13,454 bases of DNA from Chloroflexota bacterium (GTDB lineage: Bacteria > Chloroflexota > UBA6077 > JADZDV01). The notes under the pieces are model-generated. The model worked only from the letters and a program-made list of their open reading frames with translations, did no database searches and had not been told where the DNA came from. Below are positions 5,560 through 13,454 of the stretch, piece after piece (the stretch's first letter is position 1; every line of letters begins with the position of its first letter). The position numbers and the translations under genes were made by a program. The stretch is from NCBI GenBank assembly GCA_020850915.1, contig JADZDV010000094.1, positions 1 through 13,454 of the forward strand, in the 5' to 3' direction.

Positions 5560-7751
5560 TCGTGGCCCTGACGGAACGGTCGCACATCACGGTTGTCCTG
5601 CCGCGGCCTTCGCTCGGCGAGATCATCCAGGGGGCGGCGCGGCGCCCTGAGTGGACAGCGCTTGGCGTCGTCCTGCTGGTTGGGTTCCTGGCACGAGCGA
5701 TCGGTCTCCCGACCCTCGAGCCGAACGTCTCCGAGGATGAGGCCGGCCATGTCCTGGTGCTGATCCAACTGCTGCATGGTCAGGGCCCTGGCCCATGGGA
5801 TGTCCTCCCGGACGGCACCCCGGCCACGGCGCTCTATCCGAGCGCGCTCCTGTCGCTCCTGCTGGGGCCTACCTACCTGGCGTTGCGCTGGACGAGCGTG
5901 CTCGCCAGTCTCTCTGGGCTCGTGCCCTTCTATCTGCTCGTCCGAAGCGTCACGTCGCAAGCGGCAGCCTGGGTTGGCACCCTGCTCCTGGCCACATCGT
6001 GCTGGTTCCTCTTTTTCTCGCGCAACGGCGAGCCAGGCATCTGGCCGGCCGTGCTAGCGATCTGGTGTGCACTGTTCCTCATGCGAGCCGTCCGGACGGG
6101 CCGGAAGCGGGATTGGGCCCTGGCGGGCGTCTTTGCTGGCCTGGGCTGGTATGTGCCGGTGGCAGGTCTGTGCATCCTGCCGGTGGCGATCGTCGCGACG
6201 ACGGCGCTCGGGCGGGCGACCGGGCTGGCCTGGCGGGAGGTGGGCGACGGGCTGCAGACACTCGGGATCGGCGCGGCCGCGCTGCTCCTGGCGCGTGCGC
6301 CAGGCCTCGTCGATCAGCTCCGGACCGTGGCTCAGCGGTTGGCCTGGGGCAGCGGCATGCAGGGGAGAGATCCGCTGGCCCAGCTCGGGCTCTCGGTCCG
6401 CGAGCTGCTGTTGCTGGACTCCACGCTGGGAGGGAACAGCCGCTATCTGCCGAGCGGAGCGGCCGTGCTCGACTCCTTTGCCGGGAGCCTGTTCCTGCTC
6501 GGACTCGCAGTCTCGGTCACGCGGCCAGCCCGCGTCGCGTACTGGTGGGCGATCTACCTCGTGGCGTTGCTGGCCGTTGTCCCGAGCCTCGCTCCGTCGC
6601 CCGACCTGCAGGCGAGCCTGCTCGCCCTACCCGCGATGCTGCTCTTCTCCGCCGTCGGGTTCTCCTGGCTGGCGTCGCGCAAGAGCTGGTCTGGCCTGGG
6701 GGGCACTGTGCTCGTGCTCGGCGCGATCGGCGCCGCGGCGTTCAACCTCTGGAGCTACGTCGCCTGGATGCGTGCCCCGGCGACGGCAGCGGCTCGCGGC
6801 GCGGCGATCGAGACAGCCGACTTCAGGTACTGGCAACCGGCGCAGGTTGAGCGGCTCGAGGGCGGGGCGGCCTTTCTGTCAGTGGTGGACTGGCAGCGGC
6901 AGCGGAGCCAGTACGTGCCTGCCACGGCGCTCGCTCCCGGCGCGCCGCCCACGCTCTCGTCCCTGGAAGCTCGGGCGGTGTCGGGCTTCGGCCCGATCGC
7001 CGGTCTGAAGAAGCCGCGCGGCGTCGCGATCGACGCCGCGGGCGGCGGCTTCGTGCTGGACGGCGATGGCCGTGTCGTCAGACTGGATGCCGAAGGGAAG
7101 GTGGCCACCGGCTTCGCGCTGACCGGCGGACCGAGAGCCGAGGAGGTTGCCGACCTGGCGTTGGGCGCGGACGGGAGCTTGCTCGTGCTGGATGCGGGGC
7201 GCGGAGCGATCGATCGCTTCGAGGCGGGCGGCAGGTTCGCCCGGACGCTGGGTGGCGACTGGGGCATGTACCGTCCGCGAGGTCTCGCGGTGGGCCATGA
7301 CGGCCGGGTGTATGTCGCCGACACCGGACGCAATCGGGTGGTTGTCACCACTCCCGAGGGAAGGATCGAGGACACCGTCGGAGATCTGGAGCAGCCGACG
7401 GACGTGGCGGTGGATGAGCGCGGCTGGCTCTACGTCGCGCTGCCAGAGGCCAGCAAGTTACAGGTACTAGACGATAAGCGCCGCCGGCTGGTGAGCTGGA
7501 CGATCCCTAAGTCCAACACAGTGGATGGACCCCACCTGGCCGTTTCCGAGCTGGGGGCGCTGGTCGTGTCGGAGCCCAGCGAGCACCGCGTTTCGTTCTT
7601 CGACCCTGGTGGACGCGAGCTCGGGAGCCTGGCGGCGGCCAGCGGCCAGTCTCTCAAGCTGCCGTACGCGGTCGCGGTCAGCGGCGGGAGGCTGCTCGTC
7701 GGAGACAGCGGTGCGCCGGCCGTCCGCGCGTTCGACCTGACGCCGCGCTGA
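5550..7751 (+). CDS. GT39-like membrane glycosyltransferase fused to an NHL-repeat propeller
   Basis: The protein has about 733 residues. The N-terminal half is a GT-C type membrane protein with roughly nine or ten hydrophobic helices (about 36-410) and an acidic SEDEAGHV motif in the first outer loop (D63/E64). That motif is the position of the catalytic Asp-Glu in GT39/ArnT/PMT enzymes, which transfer sugars from lipid-linked donors outside the membrane. After a soluble linker, residues about 475-733 contain six NHL-like blades, each with a 'P..vAv...G.lyV.D' pattern (for example KKPRGVAID, YRPRGLAVGHDGRVYVAD, LPYAVAVSGGRLLVGD), predicting a six-bladed extracytoplasmic beta-propeller. TTG 5550 has GAGG 7 bases upstream; GTG 5544 and GTG 5562 are alternatives. 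Donor and acceptor are unknown; cell-surface glycan or glycoprotein assembly is inferred. It converges on the CoA-transferase gene with a 16-base gap. Confidence 0.85.
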   Translation: MSPLVALTERSHITVVLPRPSLGEIIQGAARRPEWTALGVVLLVGFLARAIGLPTLEPNVSEDEAGHVLVLIQLLHGQGPGPWDVLPDGTPATALYPSALLSLLLGPTYLALRWTSVLASLSGLVPFYLLVRSVTSQAAAWVGTLLLATSCWFLFFSRNGEPGIWPAVLAIWCALFLMRAVRTGRKRDWALAGVFAGLGWYVPVAGLCILPVAIVATTALGRATGLAWREVGDGLQTLGIGAAALLLARAPGLVDQLRTVAQRLAWGSGMQGRDPLAQLGLSVRELLLLDSTLGGNSRYLPSGAAVLDSFAGSLFLLGLAVSVTRPARVAYWWAIYLVALLAVVPSLAPSPDLQASLLALPAMLLFSAVGFSWLASRKSWSGLGGTVLVLGAIGAAAFNLWSYVAWMRAPATAAARGAAIETADFRYWQPAQVERLEGGAAFLSVVDWQRQRSQYVPATALAPGAPPTLSSLEARAVSGFGPIAGLKKPRGVAIDAAGGGFVLDGDGRVVRLDAEGKVATGFALTGGPRAEEVADLALGADGSLLVLDAGRGAIDRFEAGGRFARTLGGDWGMYRPRGLAVGHDGRVYVADTGRNRVVVTTPEGRIEDTVGDLEQPTDVAVDERGWLYVALPEASKLQVLDDKRRRLVSWTIPKSNTVDGPHLAVSELGALVVSEPSEHRVSFFDPGGRELGSLAAASGQSLKLPYAVAVSGGRLLVGDSGAPAVRAFDLTPR

Positions 7752-7767
7752 GCGCCGGTGGGCGACG

Positions 7768-8958
7768 CTAGATGGCGCCCTCGTCTCGCAAGCGCTGAAT
7801 TGTCTCGGGGCTCAGCCCGAGGTACTCGCGCAGCAGCTCCTCGGTGTGCTCGCCCAGCAGTGGCGGATGGCGCCGGGCCTCGGCCGGGGTATCGGCGAAC
7901 TTGTACGGCATGCCTCCGAGCCGGACGGAGCCGAGCGTGGGGTGTGGCAGCTCCATGAGCATGTGACGGTGCAACACCTGCGTATCGTCGAAAACGTCGG
8001 CCACATCGTTGACCGGGCCGGCCGGCACGCCCGCGGCGAGCAGACCGTCGATCCAGTAGGCGGCCTCGCGGGTGGAGAAAGCCGCCTGAAGCTCGTCTTG
8101 GAGCTCCTGGCGATGGGCGACGCGCCCGGCGTTGGTGACGAAGCGCGCGTCCGAGGCCAGCTCGGGTCGATCGACCAGTTGACATAAACGTCCGAACTGA
8201 CCGTCGTTGCCGCAGGCGATGAGGAACCATTTGTCGGCTGCCTGGAACGTCTGGTAGGGGACGATGTTCGGGTGGGCGTTGCCATAGCGGGGGTAGATGA
8301 CCCCGGTGTTCAGGTACGTGGCGCTGACGTTGATCAGCAGCGCGACGGTGCTTTCGAGCAGCGACACCTCGACATGCTGGCCCTTGCCAGTCAGATCCCG
8401 GTTGCGCAGGGCCGCCAGGATGGAAACGCAGGCGAAGAGGCCGGTGCTCAGGTCGGAGAACGCGAGGCCAAATTTCAGCGGCGGTCCGTCCGGCTCGCCG
8501 GTGACGCTCATCACGCCCCCCATGCCCTGGGCGATCACGTCATAGCCCGGCCGGTCCGCGTACGGGCCGTCCGAGCCGTAGCCGGAGATCGAGCAGTGCA
8601 CGAGTCGCGGGTTCAGCTCCTTCAGCCGCTCGTAGCCGAGGCCCAGACGATCGAGATCGCCCGCCTTGAAATTCTCGATCACGACGTCTGACTCGCGGAC
8701 CAGGCGCAGGACGATCTGCCGGGCTTCGGGGTGTTTCAGGTTGAGCGTCAGGCTTCGCTTACCGCGGTTGATCGCCAGGTAGTAGGTGGACTGGTCGCCG
8801 GCAAACGGCGGGCCCCAGCGGCGCGTGTCGTCGCCCGTGCCCGGCTGTTCGACCTTCACGACGTCGGCGCCCATATCGGCGAGCACCATCGTGCAGTACG
8901 GCCCGGCCAGGATGCGGCTGAGGTCCAGGACGCGGAGGCCGGTCAGCGGCCCGCTCAT
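7768..8958 (-). CDS. CaiB/BaiF (class III) CoA transferase
   Basis: This full-length 396-residue class III CoA transferase moves CoA between carboxylic acids (the formyl-CoA, carnitine and bile-acid families) and works as an interlocked cytoplasmic dimer. The N-terminus GLRVLDLSRILAGPYCTMVLADMGADVVKVE is textbook for the family. The catalytic aspartate, which forms the aspartyl-CoA anhydride, is D140 in RPGYDVIAQGMGG. Further conserved segments are AINRGKRSLTLNL (62-74), DVVIENFKAG (91-100) and the C-terminal LGEHTEELLRE. ATG at 8958 is a clear start, with only a weak GGAAG 9 bases upstream. The substrate cannot be assigned from sequence. It diverges from a small membrane protein gene, with two inverted repeats in the shared upstream region. 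The nearby MFS carrier suggests uptake and CoA activation of an organic acid, which is inference. Confidence 0.95.
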   Translation of the reverse strand: MSGPLTGLRVLDLSRILAGPYCTMVLADMGADVVKVEQPGTGDDTRRWGPPFAGDQSTYYLAINRGKRSLTLNLKHPEARQIVLRLVRESDVVIENFKAGDLDRLGLGYERLKELNPRLVHCSISGYGSDGPYADRPGYDVIAQGMGGVMSVTGEPDGPPLKFGLAFSDLSTGLFACVSILAALRNRDLTGKGQHVEVSLLESTVALLINVSATYLNTGVIYPRYGNAHPNIVPYQTFQAADKWFLIACGNDGQFGRLCQLVDRPELASDARFVTNAGRVAHRQELQDELQAAFSTREAAYWIDGLLAAGVPAGPVNDVADVFDDTQVLHRHMLMELPHPTLGSVRLGGMPYKFADTPAEARRHPPLLGEHTEELLREYLGLSPETIQRLRDEGAI

Positions 8959-8980
8959 GGCGCGCAGCTTCCGGTCGGTC

Positions 8981-9010
8981 CGTGCGCGGTATCACGCGAT
9001 ACCACACACG
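8981..9010. promoter_or_regulatory. 30-base imperfect palindrome upstream of the CoA transferase (operator or mRNA leader hairpin)
   Basis: CGTGCGCGGTATC (8981-8993) and GATACCACACACG (8998-9010) form an inverted repeat with 11 of 13 pairs matching around an ACGC centre. The inner GGTATC/GATACC is perfect. It ends 23 bases before the CoA-transferase ATG on the minus strand, where a dimeric repressor could block transcription or the transcript could fold. Confidence 0.4.
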
Positions 9011-9029
9011 GGGGATGTGCAGACCCCCC
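9010..9029. repeat. G5/C5 inverted repeat in the divergent region
   Basis: GGGGG (9010-9014) is followed nine bases later by CCCCCC (9024-9029), forming a GC-only stem directly beside the 8981-9010 palindrome. It is a simple-sequence stem, so it may be incidental, but together the two occupy 49 continuous bases of the 131-base divergent region. Confidence 0.35.
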
Positions 9030-9032
9030 ATG

Positions 9033-9060
9033 CTGACTACCATGGGTGTAACGAAATGAT
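9033..9060 (+). promoter_or_regulatory. Weak promoter candidate for the small membrane protein
   Basis: CTGACT (9033-9038) and AATGAT (9055-9060) each match four of six consensus bases with a 16-base spacer. This local AT-richer patch lies just upstream of the SD. It would give a leader of about 22 bases. Low confidence. Confidence 0.25.
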
Positions 9061-9089
9061 GAAATAGTGAACGAGATCAGGAGTCGTCC

Positions 9090-9326
9090 ATGGTGGTACT
9101 CGCTGCGATCGCCGTTGTGGGCGGTCTTGCAGTTGCCGTGTGTGTGAAAGTTGTGGATGTCATGTGCGATCCGAGTGCAGAGATGCCGCGCATGCCCGTG
9201 CCGGTGGTGATCCCCTTGATGTTCGTCTTGCTGCTCTCCATTCCGTTCCTGTGGGTGGCCGTGCAGCTTCGAGGAGGGAGCCAAACGCTGCAGCTGGGCG
9301 CCGCGCGGGTCTCGCTGGCTCGCTAG
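9090..9326 (+). CDS. Small two-helix membrane protein of unknown function
   Basis: The 78-residue ORF has a good start: AGGAG at 9079-9083, a 6-base spacer and ATG at 9090. Two hydrophobic stretches are visible, at about residues 2-24 (VVLAAIAVVGGLAVAVCVKVV) and about 37-59 (VPVVIPLMFVLLLSIPFLWVAV). They are separated by a short polar loop with CDPSAEMPRMP, and a polar tail of about 18 residues follows. I do not recognise a family. It might be a small accessory subunit or a stress-type membrane peptide. It diverges from the CoA transferase and converges on the MFS gene. The clear SD and the hydrophobic pattern argue that it is a real gene rather than a GC-driven shadow. Confidence 0.7.
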   Translation: MVVLAAIAVVGGLAVAVCVKVVDVMCDPSAEMPRMPVPVVIPLMFVLLLSIPFLWVAVQLRGGSQTLQLGAARVSLAR

Positions 9327-9346
9327 CGGTCTGCGCGGCTACCCAG

Positions 9347-9380
9347 CCAACGTCCCTGCGCCAAAGTCTACGGGCGTTGG
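9347..9380. terminator. Bidirectional terminator candidate between the small gene and the MFS gene
   Basis: CCAACG (9347-9352) and CGTTGG (9375-9380) pair exactly. After one bulged T, CCC (9354-9356) pairs with GGG (9372-9374), leaving a 15-base loop. It sits in the 79-base gap between two convergent stop codons, the expected place for a shared terminator, but no T-run follows on either strand. Confidence 0.45.
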
Positions 9381-9405
9381 AGTTCCAGGCGCATCGTCGC
9401 GACCC

Positions 9406-10734
9406 TCACGCTGCTCGCTTCGGTCGCTTCGGCTCCCGCACACCGGCGATGGCAATCGAGGCCGCGATCCCAGCTATCGCCGACATCAGGAGTGTGTAGT
9501 CGTAGGTCCCAGATGCCTCGCGCAGGTAGCCGGCCAGGTAGGTCCCGAGCGCCGTGCCAATCGGCATGATCGTGAACATCGTGCCGAAGATCGTGCCGAG
9601 ATTGGGTAGCCCGCAACGGTCGGCGGTGATGGACGAAGTCAGCGGCGTCGTGGACGTCCAGGACACGCCGAGCAGGAACGCGCCGGAGTAGAGGGCGAGC
9701 GGGTTGTGGTGGGCGTGCATCAGAATCAAGAACGACGACCCCCGCAACAGGTAGACCACGGCCAGGATGTTCTTCCGACCCAGGCGATCCGCCAGGCTGC
9801 CGGTTGCCAGCGAGCCGCCGATGCTGAAGAGGCCGACGAGCCCGAGCGTGCTGGCGGCGACCATGCTCTCGAAGCCCATCTCCATCGCGAATGGCACGAA
9901 GTGCACCTGGGCAAAGCTCATGGTGAAGCCGCAAACAAAGAACCCGAAGGTCAGCCGCCAGATGTCCGGCATCGTCGCGGCCTGGCGTGGCGTGATGGCG
10001 GTGCCACCGTCGATGGTCCGCCCGCGCGACGAGGTCTCGGTCTCTCCGTACGGCCGAAGGCCCAGGTCCTGGGGCCGATTTCGGATGAACAGGAAGGCGA
10101 CCGGCACGGCGAAGAGCCCGATGAAGGCGGCGATTGCCTGGAATGACAACTGCCAGCCAAGCGAGCCAACAAGGAGCGCGGCCATCGGCACGGTGACCAG
10201 CTCTCCGAGCGCGCCGCCGGTCGAGGCGATCGAAAGGGCGAGCGCCCGTTTGCCGTGGAACCAGGCGCTCACGAGCGGCGTGGTGGTGACCGGCGAGGCG
10301 AAGGCGTAACCCACCGCGAGGAGCACGCCGAAGGCGAGCATGAACTGCCAGTACTCGGTGACGACGGAGCTGATGGCCAGCGCCAGGGCGGCCACGGCGA
10401 GCCCGATCACGACCACGGCCCGGGCGCCAATCCGATCTGCTAGCAGGCCAGCAGCCCAGCGGAGCAGGCCGGCCAGGAGGAGGTTGATCGACGCGGCGCC
10501 GGAGAGCTGGGTGAGCTCCCAACCGAGATCCTGGCGCATCGGCTGAATGAACACGCCGAACGAGAACCGCGCACCGGCCGCCGAGAACGACATCAGCATC
10601 ACGGCGACGAGCAGGATCCAGCCGTAGTAGATCCGAGCCGGCTTCGCGCGAAACGTAACTTCCGCTGCTGAATCGGATGCGTTGCCATCGGCCAGCGGTG
10701 TCCCGACGGCAGCAGTCGCGTCAGTGGCTCTCAT
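9406..10734 (-). CDS. MFS transporter, monocarboxylate / oxalate-formate-antiporter-like
   Basis: This 442-residue carrier has twelve predicted membrane helices in two halves. The N-half begins FYYGW-like (IYYGWILLVAVMLMSFSAAGARFSFGVFIQPM), the pattern of MCT/OFA-type carriers for small organic acids. The MFS loop motif appears in both halves, as GLLADRIGARAVVVIG and GSLADRLGRKNILAV, with a cytoplasmic middle loop (RPQDLGLRPYGETETSSRG) between them. A hydrophilic N-tail of about 35 residues precedes the first helix. ATG 10734 is chosen over an in-frame TTG at 10743; neither has an SD, and TATTCT lies just upstream, so the mRNA could be nearly leaderless. The YfhO-family gene lies 48 bases upstream on the same strand. 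The substrate is unknown; proximity to a CoA transferase suggests a carboxylate. Confidence 0.9.
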   Translation of the reverse strand: MRATDATAAVGTPLADGNASDSAAEVTFRAKPARIYYGWILLVAVMLMSFSAAGARFSFGVFIQPMRQDLGWELTQLSGAASINLLLAGLLRWAAGLLADRIGARAVVVIGLAVAALALAISSVVTEYWQFMLAFGVLLAVGYAFASPVTTTPLVSAWFHGKRALALSIASTGGALGELVTVPMAALLVGSLGWQLSFQAIAAFIGLFAVPVAFLFIRNRPQDLGLRPYGETETSSRGRTIDGGTAITPRQAATMPDIWRLTFGFFVCGFTMSFAQVHFVPFAMEMGFESMVAASTLGLVGLFSIGGSLATGSLADRLGRKNILAVVYLLRGSSFLILMHAHHNPLALYSGAFLLGVSWTSTTPLTSSITADRCGLPNLGTIFGTMFTIMPIGTALGTYLAGYLREASGTYDYTLLMSAIAGIAASIAIAGVREPKRPKRAA

Positions 10735-10782
10735 GGTGGCCAAGAATACCAGAGCCGAGCTCGTGGCGAGAGCGGGAGCTTT

Positions 10783-13454
10783 CTAACGCGGGCTCGGCGA
10801 GAGGCCAGATCGCAGACCTCTCGCGCCTCGCCAGACTGTCCAGGCGGCCCCGAGCAGAACGCTCAGTGCCGATCCCAGGGTGATCAGCAGACCGTACCGG
10901 AGCTCGGGCGGCTGATAGACCATGACGATCTGATGTGCGCCAGGGTCGACGGCGACCGCCCTGAGGACGGCATTCGCCCGCAGGATAGGCTGTTCTCGTC
11001 CGTCAACCCAGGCGCGCCAGCCGGCCTCATAGCGGTCCGCCAGGACCGCGTAGCCGGGCCGGCGGGCCAGGACGTCCAGCGTCACCCGTTCCGTCTGATA
11101 GTCGCGCACGACGGCTGCCCCGGCCGGCTCGCTGGACGGCTGCTGCACGGGGGCGCGATCCGTGGCGCCGCCGCCTTCGAGCAGCACCATGCGCTCAGCA
11201 TCGTACGGGTCTTGCAGAAGCTGCGTCACCAGCGATCCGTCACCGCTCCCGGATCGCGCGCGGTGGGCCTGGTCCACGAAATAGGCTCGCGGCAGCGCCC
11301 TGACGTTCTCCAGCACCTCTACGTTCTGGTCCTGGTAGATCGGCTGGTACTGCGCGCGATCGCGCGACAGCAGGGAGCGCACCGGGACGCCCTCTTCGCC
11401 ACCGAGACCCAGCCCGTGGATGTTCAGCAGGCCGCTCATGCCGACTCGGCGGATGCTGACCTGGCTGACGACCATCGGCTGGGGCAGCGGGATCGTGGCG
11501 CCGTACAGGACGCTCATCTGGCCCGGTCGGCCCTGGAGCACAGGCCCGCTCCATACCACTGGAGGGTTGCGCGCTCCATCCATTGGCCAGGGGCCCAGTC
11601 GTGGCTCCGTGCCGTCGTCGGTCTCGATGGCGAATCGGATCGGGAGGATCGCCAGGTGGCCCTGCTCGCCGTGCAGGATCAACTCGGCCACCGGCACGCC
11701 ATACTCGCGCGTGCCCGGGTTGTCGATCGATCCGATGAGGGTGACCTGCTTGGTGTACGTTGGCTCGACGCGGAACTGCTCCAGCCCGGACGGGTTGTTC
11801 ACCGAGCCACGCATCAGTCGGTCGACTGGGTGGTACTGGGTGCCGCGGAAGCGCGAGAGCCCGGTCGCCTTCGCAGGGGCCAGCAGGTACCTGACGTTGA
11901 AGAGGTCCATCAGGAAGTTGTCCTGGCGGACCAAGCTCATCCAGAACTCGTTCATATCCCGGGGCTCGAGCGAGCTGTAGCCGCTGGCGACCTGGATGTC
12001 GTCCGTCACGAGACGATTCGGGCCGTAGTCCTGGAAGAGCTCCGGCTCGACGAACACGCGGAAGAGCCCGGGCTGGGCTTTGAGCGCCTGCACCGCGGCG
12101 CTGTCAGGCGTCAAGCTGGCGAGGCGCCGATGGGGGTAGAAGCCCTGCGCGAACATGCCCAGGTCCACCATGACCACGCCGACGACGACCACCCGCCACA
12201 GCGCGCAGTAGCAGCGATGCATCCCGCGCAGCAGGAGCAGGGCTGGTACGGCGACCATCAGGAGGAGAGCGCCGAGGGTCCGCGGGTTTGACAGCGAGAG
12301 AGACTCGCGCATCCCCGTCATCACCGTGCCGGCGTTCAAGCTGAAATCTGCCCGGCGCAGACTCAAGTAGGTTCCGTCGATCAGCGACCGGGACAGGTCA
12401 GGGTTCGCCGCGAGGGCCGCGAGGATTCCGAGGACCAGCGCTGAGAGGGCGACTGCTCCCGCGAAGAACGCGGCGGTCAGAAGCACCAGCCGACGCAGCC
12501 GCGGCGAGGCGAATCGTTTGCGAGGGCTGAACCGCCGGCGATCGAGCCAGGCGGCGCCGAAGCCCGCGAGGACGGCAACGCAGATAACGAAAATGAAGCT
12601 GAAGCGAGCCGGCACTCGCAGGAAGGAGAACCCCGGCAGCGCCCAGACCAGACGGTAGACCTGGAGCGGCAGGTAATCTCCCATGGCGAGCAGCAGCGAG
12701 GCTCCGGCCAGGATGCCGAAGAAGAGAACGGCGCGGGTGCGCACGTAAGCGAGGGCGACGAGCGCGAGGAGCAGCGGTGCCACGCCCACGTAGACGGTGG
12801 TCTCGGCGGGAGACCAGAGGCCCCAGTAGAGCGTCTGGTCGGCTCGGAACAGGTAAGGGAAGAGAAGCTGCACCAGTTGAGTCGGCGGGACGGAGTAGCT
12901 GGTGGAGAATTCGTAGCTGACCCCGCCAGCGCGCGGCGATCGCTCACCCAGTGCGAAGAGGGGGAGCAGTTGTACGGCTGCCAATCCCACGCCGACCAGA
13001 ATGACGAGCAGCAGGCCAAGCTGCCGACGCAAGAGGAACAGGGCCGCCTTGCGCGGTGACAGCGCAACCCGGACGCGCTCCCACTGGTGCCACGAGCGCC
13101 AGGTCCCAACGTGGCCGAGAGACGGCGTGTGCAGCGGCGCGACGAGCACGTATGCCTGGTAGAGCAGCAGGGAGAGCAGTACCGGTTGTACGTGGACGCC
13201 CAGCATCTGCACACCCAGGACGACGCCGGCGCCGAGCAGGTACAGCGCCCGGCGGGGGGTGGCCCGCCGGTAGGCCAGCTCGAACAGCACCAGCACCAGC
13301 GGAGTCCAGGCGGCGCCGCGGACGATGTTGTCGTGGTCGATGTGTCCGACGAAGAAGCTGCCGAAGGCAAGCGTCAGACCGGAGATCGTGGCGCCCAGAG
13401 CGCCCGTCCCCAGGAGCCGCGCCAGCGCATACGTCGAGATCGCCGCGACGAGAA
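10783..13454 (-). CDS. YfhO-family membrane protein (5' partial)
   Basis: The frame is open to the right edge: 889 residues are visible and the N-terminus is missing. A GTG at 13296 is internal, since upstream codons continue the family sequence FFVGHIDHDNIVRGAAWTPL. The first 400 or so visible residues hold about nine hydrophobic helices. The remainder is a large outer domain with YfhO hallmarks: NRLVTDDIQVASGYSSLEPRD, NVRYLLAP, ENVRALPRAYFV, DRYEAGWRAWVDGREQ and VYQPPELRYG, then a final helix. YfhO proteins are GT-C type; in Firmicutes they are needed for lipoteichoic-acid glycosylation. In an organism with GT39-type enzymes nearby, surface glycan modification is plausible but unproven. The catalytic first loop lies outside the window. 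The MFS gene follows 48 bases downstream on the same strand. Confidence 0.9.
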   Translation of the reverse strand, partial: LVAAISTYALARLLGTGALGATISGLTLAFGSFFVGHIDHDNIVRGAAWTPLVLVLFELAYRRATPRRALYLLGAGVVLGVQMLGVHVQPVLLSLLLYQAYVLVAPLHTPSLGHVGTWRSWHQWERVRVALSPRKAALFLLRRQLGLLLVILVGVGLAAVQLLPLFALGERSPRAGGVSYEFSTSYSVPPTQLVQLLFPYLFRADQTLYWGLWSPAETTVYVGVAPLLLALVALAYVRTRAVLFFGILAGASLLLAMGDYLPLQVYRLVWALPGFSFLRVPARFSFIFVICVAVLAGFGAAWLDRRRFSPRKRFASPRLRRLVLLTAAFFAGAVALSALVLGILAALAANPDLSRSLIDGTYLSLRRADFSLNAGTVMTGMRESLSLSNPRTLGALLLMVAVPALLLLRGMHRCYCALWRVVVVGVVMVDLGMFAQGFYPHRRLASLTPDSAAVQALKAQPGLFRVFVEPELFQDYGPNRLVTDDIQVASGYSSLEPRDMNEFWMSLVRQDNFLMDLFNVRYLLAPAKATGLSRFRGTQYHPVDRLMRGSVNNPSGLEQFRVEPTYTKQVTLIGSIDNPGTREYGVPVAELILHGEQGHLAILPIRFAIETDDGTEPRLGPWPMDGARNPPVVWSGPVLQGRPGQMSVLYGATIPLPQPMVVSQVSIRRVGMSGLLNIHGLGLGGEEGVPVRSLLSRDRAQYQPIYQDQNVEVLENVRALPRAYFVDQAHRARSGSGDGSLVTQLLQDPYDAERMVLLEGGGATDRAPVQQPSSEPAGAAVVRDYQTERVTLDVLARRPGYAVLADRYEAGWRAWVDGREQPILRANAVLRAVAVDPGAHQIVMVYQPPELRYGLLITLGSALSVLLGAAWTVWRGARGLRSGLSPSPR

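Noticed and set aside
5795..6850. 351-codon plus-strand ORF inside the GT39-NHL gene
   Set aside because: It is an alternative frame of the membrane half and lacks the hydrophobic pattern; a composition artefact.
7760..7780. GGGCG/CGCCC inverted repeat between the convergent GT39-NHL and CoA-transferase genes
   Set aside because: Only five pairs around an 11-base loop, partly inside coding sequence; too weak to call a terminator.
9368..10522. Long minus-strand ORF overlapping the MFS gene
   Set aside because: It is a shifted frame of the transporter gene; Arg/Pro/Ala-rich with no membrane helices or motifs.
10933..12291. 452-codon plus-strand ORF opposite the YfhO gene
   Set aside because: It is antisense to well-conserved YfhO outer-domain motifs and has no recognisable features of its own.
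13294..13296. GTG taken as the start of the YfhO-family gene
   Set aside because: The frame continues upstream to the window edge with family-like sequence, so the gene is truncated by the window.
1..13454. tRNA/rRNA genes, CRISPR arrays, insertion sequences, attachment sites, defence systems
   Set aside because: No cloverleaf, regular repeat-spacer pattern, transposase, integrase or toxin/nuclease-like protein could be seen.

Overview
This is a high-GC bacterial chromosomal window. It carries ten protein-coding genes, two of them cut by the window edges, on both strands and with very short intergenic spaces. GTG and TTG starts are frequent and no RNA gene, insertion sequence or CRISPR array is visible. 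The gene mix is a signal-less TRAP solute-binding protein, a HpPgdA-like deacetylase, an asparaginase-family amidohydrolase, a class III CoA transferase, an MFS carboxylate-type carrier, a GT39-NHL fusion and YfhO. That mix resembles environmental Chloroflexota genomes, but this is a guess from gene content; no phylogenetic marker is present.

Left part (1-3195): the end of a PAS-domain sensor protein converges, with a 14-base overlap, on an orphan DctP-type binding protein that has no signal peptide. Divergent from it is a polysaccharide-deacetylase-fold hydrolase, which converges on an asparaginase-like amidohydrolase. These genes suggest handling of small carboxylates and amides, although no DctQ/DctM permease is present.

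Middle (3196-7751): an upstream intergenic dyad at 3256-3272 lies between the divergent asparaginase and a type II NADH dehydrogenase fused to a C-terminal cyclic-nucleotide-binding domain. The dehydrogenase is followed by a possible 8-codon leader ORF overlapping the start of a stand-alone receiver protein. A strong hairpin abuts the receiver stop codon. A second, 10-bp perfect inverted repeat then covers the likely ribosome binding site of a GT39-like membrane glycosyltransferase with a six-bladed NHL propeller.

Right part (7768-13454): a CaiB/BaiF CoA transferase diverges from a 78-residue two-helix membrane protein across a 131-base region with two inverted repeats. An MFS transporter converges on the small gene, with a terminator-like hairpin between them. 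Upstream of the MFS gene on the same strand is a large YfhO-family membrane protein whose N-terminus lies outside the window.

The most interesting candidates are the cNMP-domain NADH dehydrogenase plus receiver pair, the stacked and partly exclusive hairpins at 5459-5559, the asparaginase with altered substrate-pocket residues, and the leaderless DctP. I saw no defence, mobile or otherwise clearly unprecedented multi-gene system.
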